Shown here: one piece after another, positions 28,564 through 39,977 of the stretch
Numbering within the stretch: position 1 is the first letter of the stretch
How the letters are laid out: the number at the start of each line of letters is the position of its first letter
NCBI RefSeq assembly: GCF_011683915.1
Contig: NZ_JAAQPH010000005.1
Span: forward strand, 62,001 to 126,000
From: Pelagibius litoralis
Lineage (GTDB): Bacteria; Pseudomonadota; Alphaproteobacteria; Kiloniellales; Kiloniellaceae
Direction of reading: 5' to 3'
DNA: 64,000 nucleotides
Program-made: the position numbers and the translations under genes
The notes under the pieces: model-generated
Databases searched by the model: none
Seen by the model: the letters and a program-made list of their open reading frames with translations, nothing else
Told to the model about the DNA's origin: nothing

Positions 28564-30554
28564 GTCCGGTGCAGCGTACGTTTGGCAGCAGCGACAATGT
28601 CCGCCGGCTGCGGCAGGGAGGCCTGCTCCAGATGCCGCGGATAGGGAATCGGCACCTCGGCACCGCAGACGCGTTCCACCGGCGCATCCAGCGACCAGAA
28701 ACACTCCTCCGTGATTCGTGCCGAAATCTCCGCCGCCAGGCTGCCGGAGCGCCAGCCATCGTCGACGATGACGGCACGCCGTGTCTTGGCGACCGAGGCG
28801 GCAATGGTTGCGTCGTCCAGCGGCCTGAGGCAACGCAGGTCTACGACCTCCGCCTCGATGCCCGCCTCGGCCAATTCCTCCGCCGCGGTCATGGCCCGCC
28901 ACAGGCCGCCGCCATAGGCGATGACCGTCACATCCTTGCCGGTGCGGCGCAGCGCCGCCTGCCACACGCTTTCCGGCGAAAGCCCAATGGAGGCATCCGC
29001 TTCGGCGCGGCGATTGTAGAGCATGACGTTCTCGAAAATCAGCACCGGATCGGGGTCGGCCAGTGCCGGAGCCAGCATGGCGCGTGCATCGGCCACGGTG
29101 GCCGGCGCCAGAATCTTGATGCCGGGAATATGCGCGAACCAGCCTTCCAGGCTGTGCGAATGCTGCGCCGCCAATTGCTTGCCGGCGCCGGTCGCCATGC
29201 GGATCACCAGCGGCACACCGAACTGCCCACCGGACATGTGGCGCAGGGTCGCCGCCGAGTTAAGAATCTGATCGAGCGCCAGCAAGCTGAAGTTCACCGT
29301 CATGACCTCGACGATCGGCCGCATGCCACCCAAAGCAGCACCAATGCCAGCGCCAGTGAAACCGGATTCCGACAGCGGCGTATCGCGAATACGCTCCGGC
29401 CCGAATTCATCCAACAATCCCATGGAAACCGCGTAGCAACCGCCGTAGTGAGCAACGTCCTCGCCCATCAGGAAGACCCGCTCGTCCCGGGTCAGTGCTT
29501 CGCGCAGGGCTTCGCGCATGGCCTCGCGATAGGTCATCTCCGGTGGCGGCGCAGCGGCTGCTTTAACAGCCGTATCGGCCGCGCCGTCGGCATAGGTATC
29601 GGCGAGCAGGTTTTCGACCGGCTCCCAGGTTCCCTGTTCGGCGAAATCCACCGCGACCTGGACCTCCGCCGCCACTTCCGCCTCCATGGCCTCGACATCG
29701 CTGCCGTGCAGGATGCCGGTTTCGCGCAGCCAGGTCTGGTAGCGCAGGATCGGCCCGTGCTCTTTCCATTTTTCGACCTCGCCCTTCTCGCGGTAGAGCT
29801 GGGCGTCGAACATCGAGTGTGCGCGGAAGCGGTAGGTGCGGCATTCCAGGAAGCGCGGCTTGCCTTCGGTCCGGATCGCCTCGACCGCGGCCTGGGCGGC
29901 CGCCTCCACCGCCACCACATCCATGCCGTCGACGACCTCGGAGGCAATGCGGTAGCTTTCGGCTTTCTTGTGGATATCGGTCTCGGACTCGGAGATCTCC
30001 AAGGCCGTGCCCATGGCATAGAGATTGTTTTCGCAAACGAAGAACACCGGGAGGTTCCACAAGGCCGCCAGGTTCAGGCTCTCGTGGAACTCGCCTTCGG
30101 CCACCGCGCCTTCGCCGAAGAAGCAGGCGGTGACGCGATCGCGCCCCTGCAGTTTGTCGGCCAGCGCCAGGCCCACAGCGAGCGGCAGTCCGCCGCCGAC
30201 GATGGCGTTGCCGCCGTAGAAATTGGTTGCCGCATCGAAGATGTGCATGGAGCCGCCGCGCCCGCCGCTGCAACCCTCCTGCTTGCCGTACATCTCCGCC
30301 ATGACACCGTCCATAGAGACGCCGCGGGCCAGGGCGTGGCCGTGCTCGCGGTAAGTGGCGACCACCGCGTCATCGGGGGCGAGCGCCTGCATGACGCCGA
30401 CGGCGTTGGCCTCCTCACCGATGTAGAGATGTAGAAAGCCCCTGATCTTTTCCTGGGTATAGAGCTCGGCGCATTTCTCTTCGAAACGGCGGATACGCAG
30501 CATCTCTCTCAGCAAATGCAGAGCGTGCTCACGGCTTAGGTGCGGTTTGCTCAT
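28560..30554 (-). CDS. 2-oxoacid dehydrogenase E1, alpha-beta fusion
   Basis: 664 residues. Residues 1-325 are the alpha subunit ([30 protein letters not shown], and thiamine-diphosphate segment [17 protein letters not shown] with NN). An Ala/Pro linker around 330-345 joins the beta subunit ([37 protein letters not shown]). It decarboxylates a 2-oxoacid and acylates lipoate on E2; pyruvate is the best guess but acetoin- or branched-type substrates cannot be excluded. Overlaps of 4 nt with the gene on each side show tight coupling. Confidence 0.92.
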   Translation of the reverse strand: MSKPHLSREHALHLLREMLRIRRFEEKCAELYTQEKIRGFLHLYIGEEANAVGVMQALAPDDAVVATYREHGHALARGVSMDGVMAEMYGKQEGCSGGRGGSMHIFDAATNFYGGNAIVGGGLPLAVGLALADKLQGRDRVTACFFGEGAVAEGEFHESLNLAALWNLPVFFVCENNLYAMGTALEISESETDIHKKAESYRIASEVVDGMDVVAVEAAAQAAVEAIRTEGKPRFLECRTYRFRAHSMFDAQLYREKGEVEKWKEHGPILRYQTWLRETGILHGSDVEAMEAEVAAEVQVAVDFAEQGTWEPVENLLADTYADGAADTAVKAAAAPPPEMTYREAMREALREALTRDERVFLMGEDVAHYGGCYAVSMGLLDEFGPERIRDTPLSESGFTGAGIGAALGGMRPIVEVMTVNFSLLALDQILNSAATLRHMSGGQFGVPLVIRMATGAGKQLAAQHSHSLEGWFAHIPGIKILAPATVADARAMLAPALADPDPVLIFENVMLYNRRAEADASIGLSPESVWQAALRRTGKDVTVIAYGGGLWRAMTAAEELAEAGIEAEVVDLRCLRPLDDATIAASVAKTRRAVIVDDGWRSGSLAAEISARITEECFWSLDAPVERVCGAEVPIPYPRHLEQASLPQPADIVAAAKRTLHRT

Positions 30555-32362
30555 CGCTCGTCGCTTTCCAGGGTCGAGAGATCACCTTCCGGCAAACCCA
30601 ACTCTCGCGCCTTCAAGAGGCGGCGCATGATCTTGCCGCTGCGGGTCTTCGGCAGGTTGGCACGGAATGCGATGTCACGCGGCGCCACCGCGGGCCCCAA
30701 GCGCTTGCGGGCATGGCCCAGCAGTTCCCTGCGGAGGGCATCGCTCGCCTCGAACTGGGGCTTAAGGCCGACATAAGCCTTCACAACCTCTCCGGCCGTC
30801 TCGTCGGGAATGCCGATCACCCCGACCTCCGCCACAGCGGGGTGTTCCATGAGGGCGCTCTCCACCTCGAAGGGGCCGATCAGGTGGCCGGCACTCTTGA
30901 TGACGTCGTCGGCGCGGCCGACGAACCAGAAGTAGCCATCAGAATCGCGCATCGCCAAGTCGCCGGAAAGATACCAGCCGTCGGCGAAGCACTTCTGGTA
31001 GCGCGCCTCCTCGTCCAGGTAACCGCGCATCATCGATGGCCAGCCGGGCCGCAACGCCAATTCACCCATGGCCATCGGTTTGGCGATTTCCTCGACACCG
31101 CCGTCGGGCCTGCGCTCGACGATGCCGGCGGTGATGCCGGGCAAAGGCCGCCCCATGGAGCCGGGCTTCACGTCCTCTGCGGCGAAGTTGGCGATCATGA
31201 TGCCACCGGTTTCGGTCTGCCACCAGTTGTCATGAAACGGCTTGCCGAAAGTTTCCTGGCTCCAGACTACCGCTTCGGGATTGAGCGGCTCGCCGACGCT
31301 GGCGAGAAAGCGTAAGCTGCTAAGATCGTAGCGGTCAGCGACCCCCCGTCCGGCGCGCATCAGCATGCGGATTGCAGTCGGCGCCGTGTACCAAACCGTG
31401 ACTTTGCGGTCCTGGATGATGCCGTACCAGCGCTCGGCGTCGAACTCCGCCTCGTCGACGATCATGGTAACGCCGTTGGTTAGCGGCGCGACTATGCCGT
31501 AGGAGGTGCCGGTCACCCATCCTGGGTCGGCGGTACACCAGTAGACGTCGCCAGGGTGCAGGTCGAGGGCATAGCGCCCCGTGATGTGATGCGCCACCAC
31601 GGCCTCGTGCACATGGATTGCGCCCTTGGGTTTGCCGGTGGTGCCGCTGGTAAAATGCAACAGTGCCCGATCCTCGGGCTCGGTTTCGGCGATCTCGAAG
31701 ACCTCGGATGCCTCGGCCAGGGCGGCTGTGAGGTCGACGGTATCCGGCGGCAGCGCCTTGTCGGTGGTGCGCAGCAACAGCACGAGACGCAGATCTGGCA
31801 GTTCGCTGCGCCAAGCCGCCACTTTGCGGCTGTAGAGCCTATCGGTGGTTACCAGCGCCTGGGCGCGGCCGATGGTCATCCGGGCTTTCAGGGGCTCCGG
31901 CCCGAAGGCGGAGAACAGCGGCGAAAAGACGTTGCCGTTCTTCCAGGCTCCAAGTGCCGTCAGATACAACTCCGGTCGTCGCCCCATAAGCCCGAATACA
32001 ACGGCACCGCGCTCCAGCCCGAAGCCCTTCAGCACAGAGGCAAAGCGATTGCTCTGCGCAGCCAGTGCACCATAGGTAAAGTCCTGCTGGCCTCCATCCT
32101 TGCCAAGCCAGCGCAGAGCCACCTTCTCGCTGCGCCCATGCGCCAAATGCCGGTCGACTGCCTCAAAAGCGATGTTAAGGCCGCCGCCAGGCAGGCCGTC
32201 CAATTCCGCGCGGGCTTCCAGCCAGGAGAAACGACCGTAGACGCTGTCATAATCGCGCAGATTAGCGCGCTGCAGCAGGGCTGGGTCTTGCTTATGGATA
32301 GTGTCCAATGAAGGCTTGCTCCGGCGGTTCGGGATGCCGAGTTCCAGTCGAAGCATACTCAA
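30551..32362 (-). CDS. acsA: Acetyl-CoA synthetase-like acyl-CoA ligase
   Basis: 603 residues, shorter than the 650-residue canonical Acs. The AMP-binding loop [16 protein letters not shown] is near residue 240, WWQTETGG near 370, the hinge [17 protein letters not shown] near 480, and the C-terminal catalytic lysine in [10 protein letters not shown]. It activates acetate or another short acid to acyl-AMP and then to a CoA (or pantetheine) thioester. It is first in a five-gene overlapping cluster. A degenerate IS6-type element begins about 100 nt upstream of its start. Confidence 0.9.
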   Translation of the reverse strand: MSMLRLELGIPNRRSKPSLDTIHKQDPALLQRANLRDYDSVYGRFSWLEARAELDGLPGGGLNIAFEAVDRHLAHGRSEKVALRWLGKDGGQQDFTYGALAAQSNRFASVLKGFGLERGAVVFGLMGRRPELYLTALGAWKNGNVFSPLFSAFGPEPLKARMTIGRAQALVTTDRLYSRKVAAWRSELPDLRLVLLLRTTDKALPPDTVDLTAALAEASEVFEIAETEPEDRALLHFTSGTTGKPKGAIHVHEAVVAHHITGRYALDLHPGDVYWCTADPGWVTGTSYGIVAPLTNGVTMIVDEAEFDAERWYGIIQDRKVTVWYTAPTAIRMLMRAGRGVADRYDLSSLRFLASVGEPLNPEAVVWSQETFGKPFHDNWWQTETGGIMIANFAAEDVKPGSMGRPLPGITAGIVERRPDGGVEEIAKPMAMGELALRPGWPSMMRGYLDEEARYQKCFADGWYLSGDLAMRDSDGYFWFVGRADDVIKSAGHLIGPFEVESALMEHPAVAEVGVIGIPDETAGEVVKAYVGLKPQFEASDALRRELLGHARKRLGPAVAPRDIAFRANLPKTRSGKIMRRLLKARELGLPEGDLSTLESDER

Positions 32363-32462
32363 GCGGTTCCGACAGACCCTCCATGACCTAAATCAAGCCT
32401 CCACTGGGCATTGTCACACGAACGAGCCAGTCAAATTGATGGCGGCGCGTTAGCGTTGTCGC

Positions 32463-33164
32463 GTGTTGAAAACCTCGTATTCCCGCTGTCAGTTTCCTCC
32501 GAGTATCATACAGCACGCGGTCTGGCTGTATCTGCGGTTCAACTTGAGCCTTAGGGACGCCGAGGACCTGCTTGCCGAGCGTGGCTTGGACATCAGCTAC
32601 CAGACAGTCCGCCGTTGGGCCGTGAAATTCGGCACGGCCTATCCTAGTATCTTGCGCCGGCGGCGGACTACACCCAGCGACCGCTGGCATCTGGACGAAA
32701 TGTTCGTTTCGATCGGCGGGCGACGGATGCATTTGTGGCGCGCTGTCGATGCCGCAGGCGAAGTCCGCGACGTCCTGGTTCAGCCGCGGCGCGACAAGCG
32801 CGCAGCCAAGAAGCTGATTCGGAAGCTGCTGAAAAAGCCGGGCATTTCGCCAACATCAGTAGTGACTGACAAGCTTCGCTCCTACGGCGCGGCTCTGAGT
32901 GATCCGGGGCTAAATTGCGTCACAAGACGGGCGGCCGACTGTGCAATCGGGCCGCGAATTCCCATCAGCCGCTACGGCGGCGAGAGCGATCGTGGATCGG
33001 ATTCAAGCGACCAGGATCGACACAGCGATTTCTCTCTGCCCAAGCCGTCGTCTACAACTGCTTCAACCTCCAACGCCACCTCATCTCCAGAAGCACGTTT
33101 CGAACCTTCCGAGACGCGGCATTCACCGAGTGGCGGAAGGCAGTCCAAACGGCGTCATACGAGC
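32463..33164 (+). pseudogene. IS6-type transposase, frameshifted and lacking the catalytic Glu
   Basis: The first frame has the N-terminal helix-turn-helix (LLAERGLDISYQTVRRW), the catalytic segments DRWHLDEMFV and LWRAVDAAGEV with two Asp residues, and RLIRKLL-like AKKLIRKLLKKPGI. At about 32910-32940 homology moves to another frame (CNRAANSHQPLRRRE, QRFLSAQAVVYN, RHLISRSTFRTF). In that frame the expected Glu of NRAENSH is Ala. Both defects make it inactive. It is oriented away from acsA and next to tRNA-Lys. Confidence 0.8.
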
Positions 33165-33381
33165 GTGTTCCCTTGGACCCGTGTACTCACCGCACGAAGA
33201 TGTGCACTGGCGCCCACCGGCCCCAATTGCTGTTGAGCGTTCAGTGCACGCCGGCGGACCAATCTGGCGGATGCGCCCGCCTTGCGTCATCGGCTCACGG
33301 CGGTTTTTCCCAAATGCCGCGCAGGCGGGATTCCAAATGGAAACCCGCACCATTTCAAGTCGTTGACAATCCTGGAGAAAA

Positions 33382-33457
<76 letters not shown>

Positions 33458-33678
33458 CCAAAAGACGTCCCGGCTCTGGCCCACGTTTCCGCAGGCACGT
33501 CTGGCAAGGGCCGGAAATCGCGCCGGCCGCCGGGATGCGGGGTGATAGCAAGTCCGCCGGGCTTTGTCGAGGGGGCTGAGGCCGGAAATCCGGCAAAAGG
33601 ACATTTTCGTCGGAAATCCTCTCGAATTCCGACAAAGATCTTGGATTTTCGGCTGGATAACGGGCCCCGGGGCAACCC

Positions 33679-34833
33679 TCAGACCTCTGCGGTACCGCGC
33701 CGGGAGATGCGGATATCGCGGTGGATGTAGCAGGAGATAACCAGGCCCATGGCGGTCATTAAGGTCAACAGCGCAGTGCCGCCATAGGAGACCAGAGGCA
33801 GCGGCACACCAACCACGGGGAAGACCCCCATCACCATGGCCATGTTGATGAAGACATAGAGGAACAGATTGGTGGTGAGGCCGATGGCCAGCAGGCGGGC
33901 GAACTGGTTGCGCGCCCGAAAGGCAATGGCAAAGCCATAGACCAGCAGCAGGAAATAGAGCGCCAGGAGGCCCAGGCTGCCCATCAGGCCGAATTCCTCA
34001 GCCAGCATGGTGAAGATGAAGTCGGTCTGTTTCTCCGGCAGGAAGTTCAGGTGGCTTTGCGTGCCCTGCATGAAGCCCTTGCCGGTAACGCCGCCCGAAC
34101 CGAAGGCGATCATCGCCTGCATGGCGTGATAGCCGGCGCCCAGAGGGTCATTCTCCGGGTTCAGGAAGGTCATCACCCGCGCCTTCTGGTAGTCATGCAG
34201 GAACTGCCAGCCGATCGGAACGGCGGCGAGACCCGCAACGAAGACCAGGGCGAACTTCCACCAGCGCACGCCGGCGCAGAGGAACACGGCAGAGGCCGCC
34301 AGCAGAAGCATGCCGGAGGTGCCGAGATCCGGCTGTTTCAGCACCAGCGCCGCCGGCGCCATGACCAGGGCCAGCGGCAGCATCAGATAGGTCGGTCGGC
34401 CGATGTCCTCCATGGAAACGCCATGGAAGTATCGGGCCAGCGCCAGGATCAGTGAAACCTTCATGACCTCAGAGGGCTGCAGGCGGATGAAACCCAGGTC
34501 GATCCAGCGCTGCGCGCCCATACCGATGGTGCCCATGACCTCCACCGCGACCAGCAGAGCAAGGCTGCCGAGGTAGATGAGATAGGCATGGCGGAACCAG
34601 AACCTGACATCGATCAAGGCCACCACGAACATGATGAAGAGGCCGATGCCGAAGCGCATCAGCTGGCGCGAAGCCCAGGGCGACATGGAGCCGTTGGCCG
34701 CCGAATAGAGCATGGCAAAACCGACGCCGGCAATCAGACAGAGCAGAATCACCAGGCCCCAGTTCAGCTGCCAGATCTTCTGGCGCAGGGTTATTTCCGG
34801 ATTGCGGTTGGACAGGAAGATATCGGCCGGCAT
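33679..34833 (-). CDS. rodA: Rod-shape SEDS peptidoglycan glycosyltransferase RodA
   Basis: 384 residues, about ten membrane helices. SEDS motifs include GAQRWIDLGFIRLQPSE near residue 110, QPDLGTSGMLLL near 168 and the C-terminal VVGVPLPLVSYGGTALLT. It polymerises lipid II glycan strands for side-wall growth with PBP2. It starts 4 nt after the mrdA stop and is the last gene of mreBCD-mrdA-rodA. Confidence 0.96.
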   Translation of the reverse strand: MPADIFLSNRNPEITLRQKIWQLNWGLVILLCLIAGVGFAMLYSAANGSMSPWASRQLMRFGIGLFIMFVVALIDVRFWFRHAYLIYLGSLALLVAVEVMGTIGMGAQRWIDLGFIRLQPSEVMKVSLILALARYFHGVSMEDIGRPTYLMLPLALVMAPAALVLKQPDLGTSGMLLLAASAVFLCAGVRWWKFALVFVAGLAAVPIGWQFLHDYQKARVMTFLNPENDPLGAGYHAMQAMIAFGSGGVTGKGFMQGTQSHLNFLPEKQTDFIFTMLAEEFGLMGSLGLLALYFLLLVYGFAIAFRARNQFARLLAIGLTTNLFLYVFINMAMVMGVFPVVGVPLPLVSYGGTALLTLMTAMGLVISCYIHRDIRISRRGTAEV

Positions 34834-34837
34834 GGTC

Positions 34838-36733
34838 TCAGCCCTGCTGTGTCGGCAGGCCGACCGCCAGGATCGGCATGGAAGGCCGCCCCGCCGGGTC
34901 CCGGCGCTGGGTTTCGATCAGGAGGTCGCGGGCGATCGGCGCCGCCACCTTGGAGCCGCCACCGCCATGTTCGACGACCACCGCACAGCAGTAGCGCGGC
35001 TTGTGCACCGGCGCGAAGGACACAAAGAGCGCATGGTCACGCCGCCGCCAGGGCAGGTGCTCGTTCTTGGTCACGCCTGCGGCGCGCTCCGCCATGGTGA
35101 TACGGCGAACCTGGGACGTACCGGTCTTGCCGGCCAGTTCCCAGCCCTCTTCCTGGATACGGGCGCGATAGGCCGTGCCGCGCGGGTGATTGCTGACCGC
35201 ATCCATCGCCTCACGGACGATATTCAGGTGTGCTTCCGGCACGTCCAGCGTCGCGAAATCAGGCACCGGCGGCTCACCACCCTCCGGCCCCTCACCCTCG
35301 GCGCGCACGCCCCGGGTCAGCCGTGGCGTCACCGCCTTGCCGCTGGCAAGGCGCGCGGTCATGACCGCGAGTTGCAGTGGCGTTGTCAGCACAAAACCCT
35401 GGCCGATTGAAGCGATCAACGTCTCGCCGCCCTGCCAGGGTTCACCAATATTGGCCAGCTTCCAATCGCGGGTCGGGATCACGCCGCCCTTTTCGCCGTT
35501 CAGATCGATACCCACCGGCTCGCCAAGGCCGAACTGGCGAGCCATGGCGGCGATGTTGTCGATGCCGACTTTGCGGGAGATCTCATAGAAGAAAACGTCG
35601 CAGGAGTGCTGGATGCCGCGGATCATATCGACCCAGCCGTGACCCGGACGCTTCCAGCAGTGGAACCGCGCCCGCCCCAGGGTCATGTGCCCGGGACAGA
35701 AGGCGCGGTGGTCAGGACTGATACCGGCCTTCAGCGCGGCCAGGGCCACCACCATCTTGAAAGTGGAGCCCGGCGCATAGAGCCCGGTGGTCGCCTTGTT
35801 GTTCAGGGGCTTCAGCGGATCGTTGATCAGGTTGTTCCATTGCTTGACGGTCAGCCCGATATTGAAGGCGTTGGGATCGTAGCTGGGGGTCGAAGCCAGC
35901 GCCAGCACATCGCCGTTTTCGATATCCATCACCACGGCAGAGGCGCTCTTTTCGCCCAGCAGCCGCTGGTGGGTAAAGGTCTGCAGGCCACCGTCCAGGG
36001 TCAGCACCAGTTCGTCGCCCGGCTTGCCCTCTTCCCGGTTCAATTCGCGAATGACGCGACCGTAGGCATTCACCTCGATCTGGCTGTTGCCGGCCGCACC
36101 GCGCAGCGGCAGATCGTACTTCTGTTCGATGCCGTTCTTGCCGATACGAAAGCCCGGCAGTTCCAACAGCGGGTCGCCGGTCAGATCGCGCTCCGCCACC
36201 GGCGCGACGTAACCCAGAACATGAGACATGCCGGCGGCATAGGGATAGTCGCGGATCTGGCCCATTTCGATGGACACGCCCGGCAGGTCGGGGCCGTTCA
36301 CCTCGACCCGGCTGACTTCGTCCCAGGTCAGGTTCTCGCGCACCGTCACCGGCACGAAGCCGCGTTTGCGCGACGCTTCGCGCAGCACCCGCTTGTAGTC
36401 GTGTTCGCCGAGAACCATCAGGCGGGAAAGTGCATCCAGCACCCGCTCCACGTCGCCGGCCTGCTCGCGCACCAGCACCACCCGGAAATTCTGCCGGTTG
36501 CTGGCCAGGGGATAGCCGAAACGATCGAGGATGCGCCCGCGCGGCGGCGGCAGCAGGCGCAGGTTGATGCGGTTGTCTTCGGCCAGGGTCTTGTAACGGT
36601 CGGCCTCGACCACCTGCAGGTAATACATGCGACCGGCCAGACCGGCCAGCAGCAGGGACTGCGCGCCGCCCAGCAGCAGGCCGCGGCGTGAAAAGGCGCG
36701 GTGGCGTTCGTTGTCTTCGTTTTTCTGCAGCAT
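34838..36733 (-). CDS. mrdA: Penicillin-binding protein 2, peptidoglycan transpeptidase
   Basis: 631 residues. A single N-terminal membrane anchor (about residues 14-35) is followed by the dimerisation domain and the transpeptidase domain. The transpeptidase motifs are SxxK in APGSTFKMV, SxN-like SCD in QHSCDVFF and KTG in AGKTGTSQVR. It crosslinks side-wall peptidoglycan with RodA. It begins 9 nt after mreD. Confidence 0.96.
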   Translation of the reverse strand: MLQKNEDNERHRAFSRRGLLLGGAQSLLLAGLAGRMYYLQVVEADRYKTLAEDNRINLRLLPPPRGRILDRFGYPLASNRQNFRVVLVREQAGDVERVLDALSRLMVLGEHDYKRVLREASRKRGFVPVTVRENLTWDEVSRVEVNGPDLPGVSIEMGQIRDYPYAAGMSHVLGYVAPVAERDLTGDPLLELPGFRIGKNGIEQKYDLPLRGAAGNSQIEVNAYGRVIRELNREEGKPGDELVLTLDGGLQTFTHQRLLGEKSASAVVMDIENGDVLALASTPSYDPNAFNIGLTVKQWNNLINDPLKPLNNKATTGLYAPGSTFKMVVALAALKAGISPDHRAFCPGHMTLGRARFHCWKRPGHGWVDMIRGIQHSCDVFFYEISRKVGIDNIAAMARQFGLGEPVGIDLNGEKGGVIPTRDWKLANIGEPWQGGETLIASIGQGFVLTTPLQLAVMTARLASGKAVTPRLTRGVRAEGEGPEGGEPPVPDFATLDVPEAHLNIVREAMDAVSNHPRGTAYRARIQEEGWELAGKTGTSQVRRITMAERAAGVTKNEHLPWRRRDHALFVSFAPVHKPRYCCAVVVEHGGGGSKVAAPIARDLLIETQRRDPAGRPSMPILAVGLPTQQG

Positions 36734-36742
36734 CGGCCCGGC

Positions 36743-37252
36743 CTAGCGCTGGAACAGCCGCTGGCCGCGCAGGAAAACCCAGGCCAGGCAGGGATAGATC
36801 GCGACGGTCATCAGGAACTGGAAGAAAACCGGCTCCGGATCGATGTAAGTCATCATGGCCATGCAGGTGAACATCCAGGTCACCGCCATGGCGACGGCGG
36901 CCACCAGCATGAAGACGCACCAGATCAGGACGAAAGAGGCCGCCAGGAAGAAGCGGTGCTGCCAGGCCACCAGCGCATGAGCCACCAGCAGACCCACGAT
37001 CCCCGGACCCCAGGCCCCGCCGGTCAGAAGGTCCTGTACAAATCCGATGATGAAGACCGCCCAGATCGGCATCAGGTCCGGCCGATGGACCGACCAGAAG
37101 AACACCCCGATCAGGGCGACCGCCGGCACGATGGGGCCGAAATCGGTGACCCTGATGGGCAGTAATGCCATCAGGACCAGCAGCAGAGTGACGAAGAACG
37201 GCGAGATGTTGCGGGCAACGCCGTCCAGGCGATGAAAGACGCCCTGGCTCAC
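36743..37252 (-). CDS. mreD: Rod shape-determining protein MreD
   Basis: 169 residues with five or six hydrophobic helices and the conserved segment GFVQDLLTGGAWG. It is an inner-membrane member of the elongasome that connects MreC to MreB and RodA/PBP2. The start overlaps the mreC stop by 4 nt. Confidence 0.92.
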   Translation of the reverse strand: MSQGVFHRLDGVARNISPFFVTLLLVLMALLPIRVTDFGPIVPAVALIGVFFWSVHRPDLMPIWAVFIIGFVQDLLTGGAWGPGIVGLLVAHALVAWQHRFFLAASFVLIWCVFMLVAAVAMAVTWMFTCMAMMTYIDPEPVFFQFLMTVAIYPCLAWVFLRGQRLFQR

Positions 37253-38178
37253 CGGCTCGCCTCCTCCTGCGCCGCAGCAGCGCGCTCGGCGCGCTCGGCT
37301 TCGACCGATTGGAAGTCGAGAATACCGCTCATCTCGTAGTCGACGATGCGCAGGACCTCCATATGGGACCAGTCGACAAAGGGTTCGACCCGAATGGCAG
37401 TCTCCCCGACGGCCGAAACCACGCCGATCGGCAGGCCCGGCGGAAACACGCCGCCATGACCGGAGGTGCTCACCTGATCGCCGACCTGCAGCTGGGCGGT
37501 GGGGCCGAGGTAGAGCAGTTGCGGGGCGTTGGTGTTATCACCGGCCAAAACCGCACGTTCGCGGCCATCACCGACCGCCACCGGAATCCGGCTGTTGATA
37601 TCGGTCACCAGCAGCACCCGCGCCGAACGCACGCCAACCTCGGCAACGCGGCCGGCCAAGCCGGCACCGGTTGTCGCCGCCTGTCCTTTTTCCACGCCGT
37701 TGCGCTCACCCGCATTGATCAACACAGAGCGGACGAAGGCGCCGCCGGGATCGCCGACCACCCGCGCGGTGATGTGGCGCATCCCGGGATCGGGGACCAT
37801 CTGGTTCAGATCGCGCAGGGCGGCATTCTCCGCCTCCAGGCGGCGCGCCACGGCCTGCCAATGCAGCAGGCGGGCGTTCTGCTCTTTCAGAGACACATTC
37901 TGGCTTTGCAGGTTGGCCAGGGTTTCCGCCTGATCGATGACACCGCTGAAGGTATCGACCGGCTGGGAAACCGCATCCAGGATCGGGGTCACCATGTCGG
38001 TAACGGCGGTGCGGGTTTCTTCGACGAGGAAGCTGTTGGTGCGGCCGATCAGCATCAGCCCGAAGGCTGCTCCGACGAGCAGCAACAGAGCAAAGCGACT
38101 CGCCCAGGCCTTGAGCGGCGAGGCAACGCGAATCTCTGAGCCGGTCGGTTTGTTCACAGATCCTCCAGTCGCGGCCAT
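37249..38178 (-). CDS. mreC: Rod shape-determining protein MreC
   Basis: 309 residues. One membrane helix (about 26-46) is followed by a coiled coil (residues 80-125, LANLQSQNVSLKEQNARLL) and a periplasmic beta domain with ARVVGDPGGAFVRSVLINAG and GLAGRVAEVG. It scaffolds PBP2 in the periplasm. It lies about 100 nt downstream of mreB. Confidence 0.94.
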   Translation of the reverse strand: MAATGGSVNKPTGSEIRVASPLKAWASRFALLLLVGAAFGLMLIGRTNSFLVEETRTAVTDMVTPILDAVSQPVDTFSGVIDQAETLANLQSQNVSLKEQNARLLHWQAVARRLEAENAALRDLNQMVPDPGMRHITARVVGDPGGAFVRSVLINAGERNGVEKGQAATTGAGLAGRVAEVGVRSARVLLVTDINSRIPVAVGDGRERAVLAGDNTNAPQLLYLGPTAQLQVGDQVSTSGHGGVFPPGLPIGVVSAVGETAIRVEPFVDWSHMEVLRIVDYEMSGILDFQSVEAERAERAAAAQEEASR

Positions 38179-38275
38179 CCCCCCAGGGGCCTACGAGCGA
38201 CCGATTCGGGCTAAGTTACCGAAACATCAAAACAAATACAAATGAAGAAACCATTGATCACCAATCAACCGGTGA

Positions 38276-39977
<1,702 letters not shown>

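Noticed and set aside
28569-30434. 621-residue plus-strand open frame
   Set aside because: Fully antisense to the fused E1 gene; low-complexity composition and no domain.
35606-36691. Long plus-strand frame
   Set aside because: Antisense to mrdA; His/Gln-rich composition indicates a shadow frame.
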